Shown here: piece after piece, positions 11,010 to 23,657 of the stretch | How positions within the stretch are numbered: the stretch's first letter is position 1 | How the letters are laid out: every line of letters begins with the position of its first letter | NCBI RefSeq assembly: GCF_018687715.1 | Contig: NC_056767.1 | Coordinates: forward strand, 4,346,001 to 4,410,000 | Length of the DNA stretch: 64,000 bases | Reading direction: 5' to 3' | Source: Carya illinoinensis | Taxonomy: Eukaryota > Streptophyta > Magnoliopsida > Fagales > Juglandaceae | The notes under the pieces: generated by a model | What the model was told of the DNA's origin: nothing | What the model saw: only the letters and a program-made list of their open reading frames with translations | Databases searched by the model: none | Made by a program: the position numbers and the translations under genes

Positions 11010-12326
11010 TGCTGTTCATATACAAATACATTCGGTTTTTGTAAATAGGTATAATAATCTGGGTTCTCGGAAACAAAATTAAAACAGAATGTTTGTAAAT
11101 GAAGTCGACCTGGATTAAAAAAGTCTTCACCATGTAACCCAACAAAATTCAATCCAGATTCTCCAATAATAATATATAATACATACTAAATCCCTATGTA
11201 TGATTGCAATGCTCAAACTATATGTTGGCATGAGCTCAGATCAACTAAAATTTATCATGCTGTAGCTGGGTAGAGCTTGACTCTATTAAACAAGCAAACC
11301 AAGCTTCAAATCAAGCCAATCACTACAATCTACGAAACATAACAATAAATAATTCTAAGGAATATCTAAGTCACTAAAAAGACATTAATTTAGGTTCTTT
11401 CAAACCCCAAAACCTATAATTATTCACAAAGACAAAGACTCTGTTTCTTTTAATTCTCATTTGATATCAGATACCATCTACAGAAATACAATGGCACATT
11501 TGGTACCAATAACTAGCTAAACTCACAATGATAATGCTACAGAACCAATGACCCGGCCGACTCCAATTGATGAACTTCAGCAAATAAGCTTAATCATACC
11601 AAACTCACAATTATAACCCAGATTGTTTAAGCTAACAAATTCCCACAAGAATAACAATAAACATGCCCATTCGGAGGTGAATAATCATGGGTAACTCAGA
11701 AATCGTGCCCTAGGTTACAATGGTAATGGACGCATATTTCCTATCAGAAACCCTAACCCTATGGATGCAATTGAAGACCTAAGTAAGAGAAAAACGTAGA
11801 AATCTCAACAAAAATACTTCAACTAACAGCTAATTTCTAGTCTCAAATATTTCGAACAAACGGAAAGCATCCTCTATCTGTAGATCTGTAGCATCGAAAG
11901 GGAGAAATTGGTGGATGTTACCATAAACAACCCAAAAATCAAGAGGGATCCGGTGTTCGGCGACGGGACGGAACGCACTCGTGGAGGAGGGTAGCTCTGC
12001 CGCCGGAACGATCTTGGGGACGAGGGTAGCGAAACGCCCAATCTCGTGGAGGAGGGAACTGCTGCTCGGCGATGGAACCACTCCTGACGGCGTTCTGCGA
12101 TTGGACGGCGAAGGGGACGGCGAGGGAAGCCACCACGACTGCAAGGTGAAAGGACGCCGGCTGGAGGGTGAAAGGGTTTCGGAACAAATGGGGTCAGTCG
12201 AATGGGTTCAGTCGATTCCGTTTCCCATTTTCAATCTTTTTTTTTTTTTTTTTTTTTATTAAATTAATTTGCCACGTGGCGTGCCACGTCAAGCGGTCAC
12301 CAGCAGGCGGCACTGTAGCGCGACCC
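11010..12326. other. Right subterminal part of the MULE
   Basis: No solid gene. The segment 11980-12190 is more GC-rich and open on both strands, but both translations look compositional (SPSPSPS, GEGDGEG). It could be promoter and 5' leader for the minus-strand GRF gene, mirroring the GC-rich leader at the left end. A poly-T run is at 12239-12257, then the right terminal repeat. Confidence 0.5.
12252..12326 (-). repeat. Right terminal inverted repeat of the MULE
   Basis: Read as reverse complement it starts GGGTCGCGCTACAGTGCCGC and matches the left end at 5666-5740. It is followed directly by the second TTAAGGAAA. Confidence 0.75.
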
Positions 12327-12335
12327 TTAAGGAAA

Positions 12336-15244
12336 AGGAGAGGGTGTTTGATGGGTTGATAATTATGGGTAGTCCAACCCCTTTATGTAAGGAAAAGACT
12401 GCTCGGTGACGTCAGATACAACGTCAACTACCATAACCGCTATCTAAAGATGCTTCTCCACCTTATTTAATTAACAGAAAAAACTTTTTAATTCTTATCA
12501 CACGTGGCACACATGCAATGGCTTCCATTTTCACCGTCTTAAATGAATAAAATTCATTTGTAAATTATTTTTATTTACTTATTAATTAAAAATTAAGGTT
12601 TTCATTGAAATTTGATTAGCAAAAACAATAACTGATATTTCAAGAAGTATGGTGATGCCTGTTGGTGAGTAATATAGAAATAAAAATTTTATATTAAATT
12701 ATAAAATTATTTTTATTATAAAATATATCTATCGTATGATATAAAATTATATGTCAGTTTTTGAAATGAGTGAAGTCATGGCTACCTTGGCTTCTTTTTG
12801 TGTATTACGTGTTGTGTCCCCATGATTGGCCGAAGTAATTTTTATTTAAAAAAGAACAAATTTAGGTTGTATTAAAGCTTTTTTTACCAACTAATTAAGG
12901 CCTCCACATAGCATCTCTCTCAACTGAATAATGCATTTGTCAATGTGTAGCAATAGTTGTATTATGGAATACTCTAATCACAAAGAGATTATATAAAAGT
13001 AATCTTACAAACTGACGTGACTTAAAGTTGTTCGTCAGATTATAAAGTTACTTTTATTGTAAAGCAAATCTAACGGATCAGATGAAACCACATCGATTTG
13101 TATGATTGTTTTTATGTGATTTTTTTTTGTGGATATAACACTACTCCTACATTTAAGATATATGAAAAAGCTTCTTCTTTCTTCTCTTTCTAATCTCTTT
13201 GTCCTCGTGTTTCTTTCCCCTATTCTTTTTCCTGTGCATCAATGTCTTTAATGAGGGAGATAGTGGACAATGTTGGGCTCCATGATATCTCTTATAAAGA
13301 GGAAAAATAAAAAGAAAAAGAAAAGAAAAAAGCAAAGGAATGGCTGACATGTGAAAATTTGACAGAAGATATTGCATGTCTTAATAACCTTGAATAAGAG
13401 GAAAATGGTTATAAAGGAGGATTAAGAAAAAAAGATTCACTCTAGGTATGTTCACTTTGTGACATTAAAGGAAAATCTGAATTATTTCATTCAATAACAT
13501 TTTACCTCGTGGAAATTTGACTTTAGCATCGAAGTGATCATCCATTGAGTCACCTCCAACATTATTTTCCACATAACGACTCAAAAAATATCTAAATAAA
13601 CATCCAAACGTATATTTTAAAAGTGCTGCTCAATCTTTATAATCACCTTATCTCCAACAAGAATGAGTGTTTTGCATGTAAAGACTCAAACGCAAAAGCC
13701 ACATTTGAACTTGTATTCCAAACTAACTGGTGCAAGAACTTCTCTCTTTAAATTAACATGGGATGATATTCAATTTCTTTCTATACTCATATGAGAGAGA
13801 TATTGCAATCTCCTGTAAAATTTCTATTAAGTCATTTCATCATAGGTGTTGGGAGTCAAGTTTTATCCTTCTATTTGGGATTACCATTGATACATTTATA
13901 ACTTATGTGCAAAGCAAACTACATTAGGGCTTATACTCCCAAAAACAAGTTAATGTTATAATTAGAGTCACTTTAAATCATTATTAAGGATAATAAATTT
14001 TCTCCAAAACAACGTGTTATTTACCACCTTTTAATTATTCTCATAAAAGAAGTATTTCTATATCTCATCTTAAATCTCTAACGTCCTCGTCAGGCTATTA
14101 TATTATAAATGGCACAACTCAAATTCTATAGTAGTTCTAGTTGTGAAATTCATGATGAATATAGTATACTGACATAGATAGCAAATTGAATAGGAAATGA
14201 CTGTCAACTTCTAATAAACTGAAACTGTCTCAAGTATTTCAATGATTTCATTAACAAGTTATAACAAACTCTAGTCACCTTACTTTCATCCCATTATGAT
14301 GAGATGTCATTGCCTATCAATCTTTATATTTTCTTTTTAAAAAAGTAAAAAAACATCCAAAACTAATAAAAGTGTCACATTTTATATAATGAGATGAAAG
14401 TCAAACGTGAGTATAATTTGTAGCATTACTCTTAATTTAATTGAAACATCAAAGAGAATGATGAAGTTGTGTATGCTACAATAAGATTATAAACGCAATA
14501 TGGCAAATCTCTTCCTTTTTCTACAAGAAAAATAAGTTTTTGTGACTAATTTATTATAACAAAATTGATTATAAATAGTCTTTTCGTTGCAATAAATTAA
14601 TCACAAAAATTCCTTTTTCTTGTAATATATATATACACACTATATACACGTAGTTAGTGTGTTAGTTATATGAAAGATTTCTTGAAATTATTTAATCACA
14701 GAAGAGTAATGCTATGTCCTTACAATTTTACTTACTTTCTTATTTACAGGACTCATTTGACCAGTTTTCTTTTTAAATTCAAATTTTATAATTTTTAAGT
14801 TCCTTTTTTTTTTTTTTTTTAATTACAACTTAACATTTCTCTTTTTCCAAAAGATTGATTCGTCGTTTTGGGTCTCATAAACATAGCAGCCTCACCTCGG
14901 TTCAATTCTAAACGTCATTAGACGTAGAAAGCTTCAGGTCTGCAGTGAGCATATACAGCAAAGCAAAGCATCACAAATCCCCGGTACTTGAATCCATAAA
15001 GTAGACAATATTAATCGAGAGAAGCGTCCGCATAAGATTGACAAAATTCTGCTCCTTTATTTCTTTTTATCACGAACAAAAAATCAAGGTGTAAATTGCC
15101 AAGCAGAGCCTCAGAAAGCAAAGTGGCAAATGAATGTCATTAGTCAAGGTGATACAGTAACTTTATGTTTTCTGATCGCATTGCGTCATTGTAATCTAAT
15201 TTGAACTTTGTCAAGATCAAATGAGCAACCGAAAGAGTTCCCGG
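12336..15244. other. Intergenic region without recognised genes
   Basis: AT-rich on both strands. The ORF at 13153-13377 (-) is low-complexity K/R/F-rich sequence and not convincing. A poly-T run lies at about 14807-14820. The last 250 bases probably belong to the 3' UTR of the carrier gene on the minus strand. Confidence 0.55.
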
Positions 15245-18063
15245 CTACAGTCGACCCCAATTCATGAACTTCTTCACCTCATCATACAGGACCAAGATGG
15301 CAGCTGCGCCAGTACTCCTAAAAATATTCGAAACAGCCCCACGATAAAATGACAGTAACCCTTCTGTCCTATAAATCTTCCTCCAGCAGTCTAGGGTGCC
15401 TTGATACACAGGATTTTCCGAGCCAGATTGCATCATTATCCGCCTCCGCACTGTATCCAATGGATATGACAACAACCCAGCAGATGTTGTGACTGCCTGA
15501 GCCACCACCCATCGCTTCCACAATGGCAACTCGGGCTTAGATTCTTCTGACATCATCTCTTTTATCGTATCAAAGCCTCCAAAATAAAGGCCACGGTGAA
15601 CAACCATCCCATGTAGAGAGGCATTAAGCCCCCTGTACATCCCTCGAATCCCATCTCTTTTGCGTATAGTAGTCAAGAAATGGTAGATGCCTCGAAATTG
15701 ACGAACCTGAGTCTTCCCAATATCGGCAGCTAGACGTGTGTGTGCAATATCAAGAGGATATACTAAGACCAGTGTTGTACAACCAGCTGCAGCCCCTGCA
15801 ATGAAATTGGCAGATGCACCGGACAGAAAGTGACCCTCTTCAATCTTTCCACTTCTTAGCATGCTTCTATAGAGATCCTGTGGAATTGAGAGTTTCAGAT
15901 AAGACCCCGGTAGTCATCAAAACTTAAAAACTAAATGACCATTCAGAAATTTGTACTCCGAGGATGTTCTCCGACAACCCACAGATGTAAAAGATCAAAT
16001 CTCCCATTCTGATGGCAAACTAGTTCTGAAGTTCAATATAAAGTCTGAGATTTGTGTTTCACAAGTTTGCCCAAATCACGAATAGAAATACTTTGTTTCA
16101 ACTCTCCTTTTGGGTTGCAGGTCAAGAGTTACTGGATGATAGAAAAGAGAGAGTACTGATACACATATCTCAACAAACTAGGAAAAACCAATTAAATCAT
16201 ATCTAGCAATAGTATTGAAATCAAATGTGGGGTTAGAGGATCTTTATGTCCGTTTCCTAATACCAAAAATTAATCCCACATTCTTTTCGAGACTACCATC
16301 CATAACCTCTCTAAGAAAATGTGACAATACCACACCCTATAATTTCTTTTGCTCCAAGACTTTTTATCGAACTCTATTCGTTTATCCTTTACCATGGCTC
16401 TCAAACCAACTCCCCCCCCCCCCCCCCCCCCCCCCAAAGAAAATAAAGACTAGCTTAATTGATGCATATAATACAACTCACTAGGTCTCAAAGGAGAATA
16501 AATCACAAAACTGATGCCCACTCAAGAACAAGAGAGGAAGAGTCTAAAATCTATAAGAAGCAGAACAGGCATGAAAGATGATAGATGTGCAGACCAGAGA
16601 GAAGGCAATGGAGAGAGAGGGAGAGAGAGAGATAGGACCAAAAACCAGAAAGAAAATAACTCAATAAGGGACAAAGGGGATGGAGCCTAGTTCTATAGCG
16701 TGATTCTGTTGAATAAAGTTATTTAATGCAGTTCATTTGACCTGCAAGGCCACTTTTAGAAGAACAACTCCTGATTTTCTATAACTAAGTCAATTGATAA
16801 GCAGATGAACAAAGGTGTAATAAAGTTGTCTCTTGATCCAAAAATAAAAAATAAAAAGTTTTAACGATATGAAGGCCAATATGGAGAACGAATCTTATAT
16901 AGCAAGAAAAACCCCTGAGAAATTGGAATAATGCTGAAGAGTCCATCAGCATGTTGCATCTTATTTGGCAGAACCTATCAAAAGCTCTTATAAACTATTC
17001 TTCCTCTATATCAGATATATATATGTAATCCCCCCACGTTTATTTATAATATTAGAAGTAGAACCTTACTCTACCAACAACTCCATTTAGTTGAATCTAG
17101 GGTCTGCACTTGGAGCAATACCAAAGCCCATTTAAATCTCATCCCATACGAGTAGACCGGGCTAAAAAACCAAATATGAGAACTTATTAGTAACTAAGCA
17201 AGTTTTGGCTATTCCATTTTATTATTATTTTGTTAGGACGAATTGCTATCTTTCACTAAACACTCACACAACATTCAACTGGAAAGACACTTTTTTCCCT
17301 GCATTTTTGTATCTATGGTGAAAAACAGGCTAAACCGTGCACGTAAAACACTACCAGACCTGAAAGGCAATTAGACAGCATAATGTATGTAATTCTAACA
17401 AGGGGCCAATTCAAGCCGCACACAATAGCCTAACCAAGTAACCAATTCTACATTGAAGCATTTTAGCAGCCATATGTTATATGCAGAAACCAAAAGAAAT
17501 TTTGTTTACTAGCACCAAAAGAAAATTGTTGCTACAAACATTGCGGAAAACTCCAACTCATATGAGCTGGAAAACCCATTAAAACCTAATAATTGAACTT
17601 TCCATTATTTTCATACACAACAGAAACTCGCATACATATACGAACGCCAAAAACAAAAGATCAACGAAAAAGGCCAATATGAAAAATGAGCCTTTTTTTT
17701 TAAGCAATAAATTACCTTGAGCGAGAAATTGAGAGCGACCGAAGGGTAATAACGAATAACGCTGCTTCCATTGCCTCTCCAAAGAGATAGAATGCCTTCC
17801 TCTCGGACCGTACGTGCGATGACATCGCACATACCACTGAACCTCCTACGGCCACCGCCTCCGACAATGGCAAGGTTGCTCTCTTGGGTTTGCAAGAGAA
17901 GCTTCGCTCGCTCTATCGGGGCCACAATCGTGTGCACCACCCCGCCCATCACCGCTCCGGCCATCAGATCACGGTGAAAGTTCGTCAACCATGCGTATTG
18001 CCCAGATGATCTTGGCCCAGATTTCGACTCCCTCTTTTCTGGGTCATCATCATCTTTGTTCAT
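15245..18063 (-). CDS. PM-ANT1: Plasma-membrane-type ADP/ATP carrier (mitochondrial carrier family)
   Basis: Two exons, 18063-17716 and 15877-15245, with an in-phase GT-AG intron of 1838 bp, giving 326 aa. The three-fold carrier repeat is complete: PIERAK at 49-54, PLDIAHTR at 157-164 and PLDTVRRR at 255-262. The adenine nucleotide carrier signature reads RRRIMM (260-265) instead of the canonical RRRMMM. That variant, the short N-terminus without a long mitochondrial presequence and the overall sequence match what I recall of Arabidopsis At5g56450 (PM-ANT1), which exports ATP across the plasma membrane. The start at 18063 (MNKDDDD) fits the family. The frame is open about 60 codons further upstream, but those codons are GA-repeat-derived (RERERGREGR) and probably leader. 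The location assignment rests on homology. Confidence 0.93.
15878..17715 (-). other. Large intron of the ADP/ATP carrier gene
   Basis: Donor at 17715 (CTCAAG|GTAATT) and acceptor at 15878 (CCACAG|GATCTC), read on the minus strand. It contains a run of 24 C at 16412-16435 and a short GA-rich run near 16612-16632. No gene is seen inside. Confidence 0.85.
16412..16435 (+). repeat. C24 homopolymer in the carrier intron
   Basis: Twenty-four consecutive C residues. Runs like this are length-variable in genomes and error-prone in assemblies. Confidence 0.9.
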
Positions 18064-18250
18064 TCTTCTATATCCTCTCACTCGCTCTGAAACACTCGTG
18101 CTTAGCCTTCCCTCCCTCCCTCTCTCTCTCTCTCTCTTCCCCTCAAGAAATGGTAAGAAAACAGTCGATGGACCAAGATCGATGGACCAAGAAATGGTAA
18201 GAGGAGATTTATCGAATGGGAATAATGATAAGCAAGGTTTTGCCAAATCA
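18064..18250 (-). promoter_or_regulatory. GA-repeat leader and proximal promoter of the carrier gene
   Basis: On the minus strand a GAGAGA run (complement of 18120-18137) and GGGAGGGAGG sit about 45-75 bp upstream of the start codon. GA-rich leaders are common in plant genes. No clear TATA box was found. Confidence 0.4.
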
Positions 18251-18534
18251 ATGACTGAAGTTTCAGAGACAAATTCCTCTGTTTACTCTAGCTCTAGAGT
18301 CTGCAAGAAATCTTGAAATATATATTCTCTAGTCGCTTTCTTCGTGGAAAGGAGATTAACGGAATACGCGCTTCGTTGCCCAGACTACAGTAGTTTAGGG
18401 AGGAATTTATACCCAGGGGTTCTTTATCTGTCCGCTCTCTTTTGCTGACGGTTTACATACTTTTTTTTTTTTTTTTTTAAGAAAAAATAAGGTTGAATAC
18501 TTGAGCACACCCTTTGCCATTCAGGTGAGTATTT

Positions 18535-18712
18535 AGAGGTTGAAAAGATATTTTGTATGAAAGTTTAAAATAAAATAAAATATTATTAAAATATTTTTTT
18601 ATTAATAATATTATTTTAAGATTTAAAAAAATTAAATTATTTAAAATATTTTATATAAAAATTTAAAAATATTATAATAATATGATTTGATGGGATGGGA
18701 TGAGTTAAAATC
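18535..18712. repeat. MITE family A copy
   Basis: It has the AATAAAATATTATTAAAATAT block, the AAATTAAATTATTTAAAATAT block and the end GATGGGATGGGATGAG of the family. Confidence 0.5.
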
Positions 18713-18810
18713 CTCTTTTAGATTTCATATGATCAATTTTTATTTTTATTTTTTGATATATATATATTAAAATTAATTCTTCTCAAAAAATAAATGATAA
18801 AAAAGTTTTA

Positions 18811-18985
18811 GAGTAATATTATATATAGTCAGAAAATGCGTAAGTACCGCATAATTATCTTAAAAAATAGTGTGATCTATTATTAAAAAATTAATTTTTT
18901 TATATAAATCTTATATTTATTTATTTTCTTTAAAAAAAATTATACAATATTTATATACGCCAATACAAATATTATTTTTATTTTA
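18811..18985. repeat. MITE family B-like copy
   Basis: It begins GAGTAATATTATATATAGTC and carries the AAAAAATTAATTTTTTTATA centre also seen at 23658-23822 and 55551-55730. Confidence 0.5.
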
Positions 18986-19994
18986 ATTTTTTTTTATAGT
19001 ATATGCCACACTTTAAACTTTTACTCATTATAATTGGAAGATGACTGAAAAAAAGGAGTAATAATTAGAGAGAATAAAATATTCCTAATTGAAGTCCTTT
19101 TTAATTGGATTTGACTTGTAGATTATTGAAGAGGGGTGTGCGTTATTTTGGAGAAATTTTCAAGCCACCGCATATGTATCCATCCCATCCCATCCCATCC
19201 CATCCAGTCCACATCCAAAGTCACAGCACCAAACCTAAATTTCAAGCCTCCCCTTCCAAGAATTATATATTGCCATCCAAATATATGTCCACGTCTCTGT
19301 TACGTGCCGTACCAAGATGTTTCAATAATTAATTAATTAATTAATAATCTAAACTTCTTTAGGTGTATGATAGACTTTATTTTTAACATGTGACCTTTTC
19401 AAGTTTACAAGGAAAAAATAAAAATTTAATTTACAGTTATTTTTATATAATTTTTTACGTATTCCACTAATATAATTAACTGTATTATTTTTTTAAAATA
19501 TAAAATAATTATTTTGATCAATCACATTAGTCAAATATATAAAAAATATATAAAAATAACTGTATACAGTAAAATTCATCCCTATTACCGACTGAAGTTG
19601 TTTGGTCATTGGAATGCTCCATATGTCCGTTACATTCACCTTTTGAAATTTTAGCTGATCAGGTTTATTTTTCTGTTTTAGCTAAATTTTTTGAGAAGTT
19701 AGCTTCTTTGAGAGAGAGAGAGAAAGAGAGAGAGAGAATTTCCCAATATATATATATATATATATATATGGATTGAGTTACAGAGTCTTCGACAAAATTG
19801 CATTTTCAGATTGGGGATGTCTGACTGATGTGGGAAATTCTGAACATTTTATCAAATTATATGTAATAATTCAGTTTGGTTAATCAACCTTCAGTATAGG
19901 GATGAGAAAATTTTTCAAAGTTTTAGAGAATTGGGCTCGCCACTGGTTTTGGTGCTAAGCCAAGCAGTCTGTGACAGTGTTTTCAAAGCTACTT

Positions 19995-20140
19995 CTGCAT
20001 TCCTTTTTCTTTCTTTCTGGTTCACAGGTAGAATGAAGTAACTGTTCGAGCGTGTTGGGAGCTGTTCTGATACAGAGACGATTTTAAATAAAGGAGGGAC
20101 GAAATTTAACGTGGTTCGGCAATTGCCTACGTCCACAGCT
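19995..20140 (-). mobile_element. Possible degenerate LTR end plus primer-site remnant
   Basis: On the minus strand GTGGACGTAGGCAATTGCCG and AACCACGTTAAATTTC are followed by CTGTATCAGAACAG. I recall the CCACGTTAAATTTC phrase from the ends of plant Copia LTRs, and the last part resembles the Met-tRNA primer site TGGTATCAGAGC. No partner LTR was found. A weaker version of the same phrase is near 43735-43770. Confidence 0.3.
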
Positions 20141-21436
20141 GCTGTAATTTCACTATAAAATGATTTTTACAGAAATCATTTTATAAAGAGCAAAAATTGC
20201 ATGGGGAGCTAACAGAGATGAAGTATGAAACAAAAGTGAGGTCAAAGGCTGATCCAAGTTGCAGTGGGGGCTAGAGTTTTAAGAGTTTGGTTTCAAGTTG
20301 GTTCCTTCCTATGTAATGTTCTGTTTGCTTATTTATTTGTTCTTGTCGTGCTGGTTTGGAAATCGAATAAGTTGCTAGCAATCTTTGTTTGCTTGTAGGA
20401 ATTAATATTTGGTCCTTTACAAGGTGAATTGATCAATAAAGAAATAAGCAATCAGTCTATTTATGAAAATCTAAGGATTTCTCCGTCGCACCACGGGCTT
20501 AATTGAGGCGGCAGGAAACATATAGGCATACAGTTCATCCAGGAGGTTGGAAGTGGTAGGCAGTCCTGTAATGCCTGCTCTGCTGGAAATGGTCGAAGGT
20601 TTATAAAAGGGTGGTGAGAGGCTTTAACTTCAGCTCCATGATCAGCCAGCAAAGGTACAGACCAATTTACCAAAGAACACATCTCCATCAGTTCTAGAGT
20701 TCAGTGATGGCACAGGATGAATGCAGTTTTCTCAGGAGAAAATTTGAATAATTTTACCATTGACTAGATTGAATACTCTGTCTCCAACTTGCATTTAGAC
20801 AATAAAATATTCCATTATTATTAGTGTTCCAATCATAAGAAATAGTTGTGTGTTATTATATATACATGTTCTTGGTTTTTGTTAAGACTTGCTGAAACCA
20901 TAAGAGATAAACCAGCAGCAACGCAAGGGAATAAGCCATTCCATGGCGTTTCAGACTGCATCTGAATGCAAGGGTGGGGCTATTAAAAACTGAGGGTCAT
21001 ATGACAACATGATATAGAAAGATCATTCAGCAAAATACTTGGATGTTTTGATGCCCTAAAATGGTCATAATGCAGACAAGTATAACCAGTGTATTCCGCA
21101 AAATGCTGATTTAACACATTCAAGTTACTCATTCTAACTAATACCCAAATGGGGAGAACCACTAAATTTGATTTCCAAATCCATACCATTCATGAACATC
21201 AGAAAGTAAAACCTGCAACTTTTTGCACACCAAACTTTTAAGGATTTCTTGAACTTATTATAACATGGGTGCTTTTAGTCCCACTTCTTAGTACACTACA
21301 TTTCTCAATTTAAAAAGGAGTTAACACAAGTGGAGGAAACAACTTCTAAAGAAGTGAAAACACCAGCCCAAAACACAAAATCCCCGCAGAACTGGAGGTT
21401 TCAAGTGCATGCCCCCATGAAAGCAGTCTGTCTGAA

Positions 21437-22459
21437 TTAAATGGAATTCTCGGCCACAAACTGTTTAATGATCTGCATCAACACGTTTGCTGCTTCAGTG
21501 TTAGGATCAATGGTGAAGAAACCGTGTTGTTTTCCTTCAAACTCGATGTATGTAATCTTCTTTCCCCATAATTTTAGTCTTCTTGCATAATCTTCAGCTC
21601 TATCTTTCAGTAAATCACTCCCACCAACTACCACCAGGATGGGGTCAAAATCCACTGTTTCAAGATTGCAGCTTGATGGCCCAAAGGGGTTTACAAGTGG
21701 GTGATCTGTAGTATCTCCAATTGGTAGAGATAATCTCCAAAACCTGTCGATGAGCTCCCAATTCAGAAAGGCTTCCTTTGGTCCTTCTGCCTCGGACTTT
21801 GTCCTGATTGTTCCTCCAAAAAATGGTGCTAGAAGTACATAACCCCTCACCTGAACCGGCGCCAACTCCGGCGACCCCGCTCCCAGCCGAACCGCCAAAT
21901 TATGAGCGATGTTTCCACCGGCCGAGTCACCGGAAATGAACACGCGACCGAAATCCGCCACGTCTGTCAGCCATGTGTCCGGCTCCTCTGACACGGCTTG
22001 TGCTTGAAGCCACTTCACAGCCATGAAACCGTCTTCAATGGCGTCGGGGAGCTTGCTCTCCGGAGCGAGGCGATAGTCCGGAGAGACGACCACGGCCCGG
22101 AGCTCCGAAGCCAGGCGCAAACAATAGTTCTGACAATTGGGCCAGGCCCGGGACCCAATGCAAAAACCGCCACCATGGATGTAGTAAAATATAGGAAACT
22201 TGGAACCGGAGGTGGAAGAGGGTGAGCTAGCCACCACCGCTGGCTTGTAGAGCCGGAGCTGAAGGTTGTTAATGGCGTCGAAAACAACGTCTTTCCATAA
22301 AACGGAGCCGTCGTCACGGACGGGAACATCGAAACTCGGTCTGGAAGAGCGGACAATGGAACCGTCGCTATATACATGAAGGACGCCTCGGCATTCATCA
22401 ACTACGTAGCGAGGAGTGGTGGTGGCAGAAGCTGAGGAAGAGGCAATGATGTCGGACAT
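21437..22459 (-). CDS. CXE15: Carboxylesterase of the plant CXE (GID1/HSL-like alpha/beta hydrolase) family, CXE15-like
   Basis: Single-exon gene of 340 aa, the normal length for plant CXE proteins. The oxyanion-hole motif HGGG is at 95-98, the nucleophile S179 is in GDSAG (177-181), the catalytic Asp is D282 in GGSDLLKD, and the His is H312 in KQHGFF, so the triad is complete. There is no signal peptide, and a cytosolic enzyme is expected. The stretch GSRAWPNCQNYCLRLAS and the GYVLLAPFFGG block are close to what I recall of Arabidopsis CXE15, reported to hydrolyse strigolactones. Substrate in this species is inference, and neighbouring CXE clades are possible. It is not a GID1 gibberellin receptor, because GID1 lacks the catalytic His. 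Confidence 0.9.
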   Translation of the reverse strand: MSDIIASSSASATTTPRYVVDECRGVLHVYSDGSIVRSSRPSFDVPVRDDGSVLWKDVVFDAINNLQLRLYKPAVVASSPSSTSGSKFPIFYYIHGGGFCIGSRAWPNCQNYCLRLASELRAVVVSPDYRLAPESKLPDAIEDGFMAVKWLQAQAVSEEPDTWLTDVADFGRVFISGDSAGGNIAHNLAVRLGAGSPELAPVQVRGYVLLAPFFGGTIRTKSEAEGPKEAFLNWELIDRFWRLSLPIGDTTDHPLVNPFGPSSCNLETVDFDPILVVVGGSDLLKDRAEDYARRLKLWGKKITYIEFEGKQHGFFTIDPNTEAANVLMQIIKQFVAENSI

Positions 22460-23657
22460 GGTTTCTTACCTTTAATTCTCAGGACCTCTGTGGAAGGATT
22501 CCAAAGGGTTTGTTGGCATTTGGTTTAAAGTGAACAACAATGGAAGAGTTAATAGAATGCTGAAGTTGGCATTTTGGATTGGTGTGTGTCATCTTGTTTT
22601 TGTTCTCATGTGTTTTGGTTAAATGGGACAAATGTTTGGGTAGGTAAAGAGTTGTATCATGTATCTGAAAATTCCATCAACTTTATATAGTAATTATTAT
22701 TGAGAAATGATCATTCCGACGCGTAAGTGTCGTATAAACATCATTTATCTTCCGACACTCACTAAAGTTTAAATAAGATTATGAACTTTAATTCCAAGCC
22801 TTAGTTATTGAGTGGACTTGGTTTTAATCCCAAAGAGGTGAATCATAAAAAATAAAAAAAGGTTAATTTTACAATTAGTACTTAAATTTTCATCCAAGAG
22901 TTTAGATTTTGTGTCTGCAATTATCCCATACTTTTTTTTATTTTTATTTTTATTTTTATTCCATACACATTATTTTTATTATTTTTGCTGGATAAAAACA
23001 TCAAGTAAGTCTATTTGTAGGAAATTTCTTGTCGAAAACCTGTGCACTCTAAGATTAGTAGGATGTTATTCCTAGACATCCGGTTCTAATAAAAAAAATA
23101 TCAAACAAGTTTTTTCCTTTTTGTTAAATAAATATCAAGTTCGATTTAGCAATATTGAGGCCTTTGAGGACGTAAATTTTGAACCGTTGTCTTTAAAATT
23201 TTGTTCAAATTGGATTCATAATAAATGAATTAAAATTGAGTCAAACTTAATTTCTTGATTGAGAAAATAGTGTCAAAATTTAAATACAAGACCTTTTTAT
23301 TATCATCAATTTTCATGAAAAACAAAACACATGGAAAAACAAGTTGTACATAAATAAATGTTTTACTCAAACATGTTTTTATTTGACCCATCATGTTCAC
23401 AAACGATGAAAATGGCAAATTATGTTTCAATGAATGGTATTTGGTATCGTAATTCTTAAAAAAGGAAAAAAAGAGAAAGAAAAGAAAAATCTAAAAGAAC
23501 TCTCAAGTAAATAATTTTTTTACTTGAGAAATACTATTCTTACCGAAGTTTTCTTTCGAAAACTTTTACCGAATTGTGTTTTTATTTTACTTTTTTATTG
23601 TTACTTAATGATTAAAAAATGTATAAATAAAATTTTAAAAAAGAAAAAGAAAAAAAA

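Larger units (their letters stand above)
5666..12326 (+). mobile_element. Complete Mutator-like element (MULE) with TIRs and 9-bp target duplication
   Basis: The 6661-bp element is flanked by identical 9-bp direct repeats TTAAGGAAA at 5657-5665 and 12327-12335, the duplication length made by Mutator transposases. The left end (GG..., then TGCTGCTGTGCCGC and GATGACCGCATGAGGTGGCAC) matches the reverse complement of the right end (GGGTCGCGCTACAGTGCCGC, then GGTGACCGCTTGACGTGGCAC) over about 75 bp with small gaps. Inside are a FAR1-type transposase gene (6756-9460, +) and a convergent GRF zinc-finger gene (10457-11009, -), separated by tandem repeats. The ends are diverged from each other, so this is an old or short-TIR element. 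Activity is doubtful because the transposase frame has an in-frame stop. Confidence 0.9.
18317..21436. other. Intergenic region with MITEs, microsatellites and a retroelement scrap
   Basis: It contains a family A MITE (about 18535-18712), a family B MITE (about 18811-18985), (CATCC)5 at 19181-19205, a GA run near 19709-19738 and (AT)12 at 19746-19769. Small frames near 20461-20688 (-) and 20983-21189 (-) show no recognisable domain. The stretch next to 21436 is probably the 3' UTR of the carboxylesterase. Confidence 0.5.

Noticed and set aside
11830..12262. Open frames on both strands near the right end of the MULE
   Set aside because: S/P-rich and G/E-rich translations of a GC-rich subterminal region. 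More likely leader sequence of the GRF gene or element end than protein.
20461..20688. 75-codon minus-strand frame (NWSVPLLADHGAEVKASHHP)
   Set aside because: Looks protein-like in part, but it is too short and I recognise no family. Kept only as a note in the intergenic entry.
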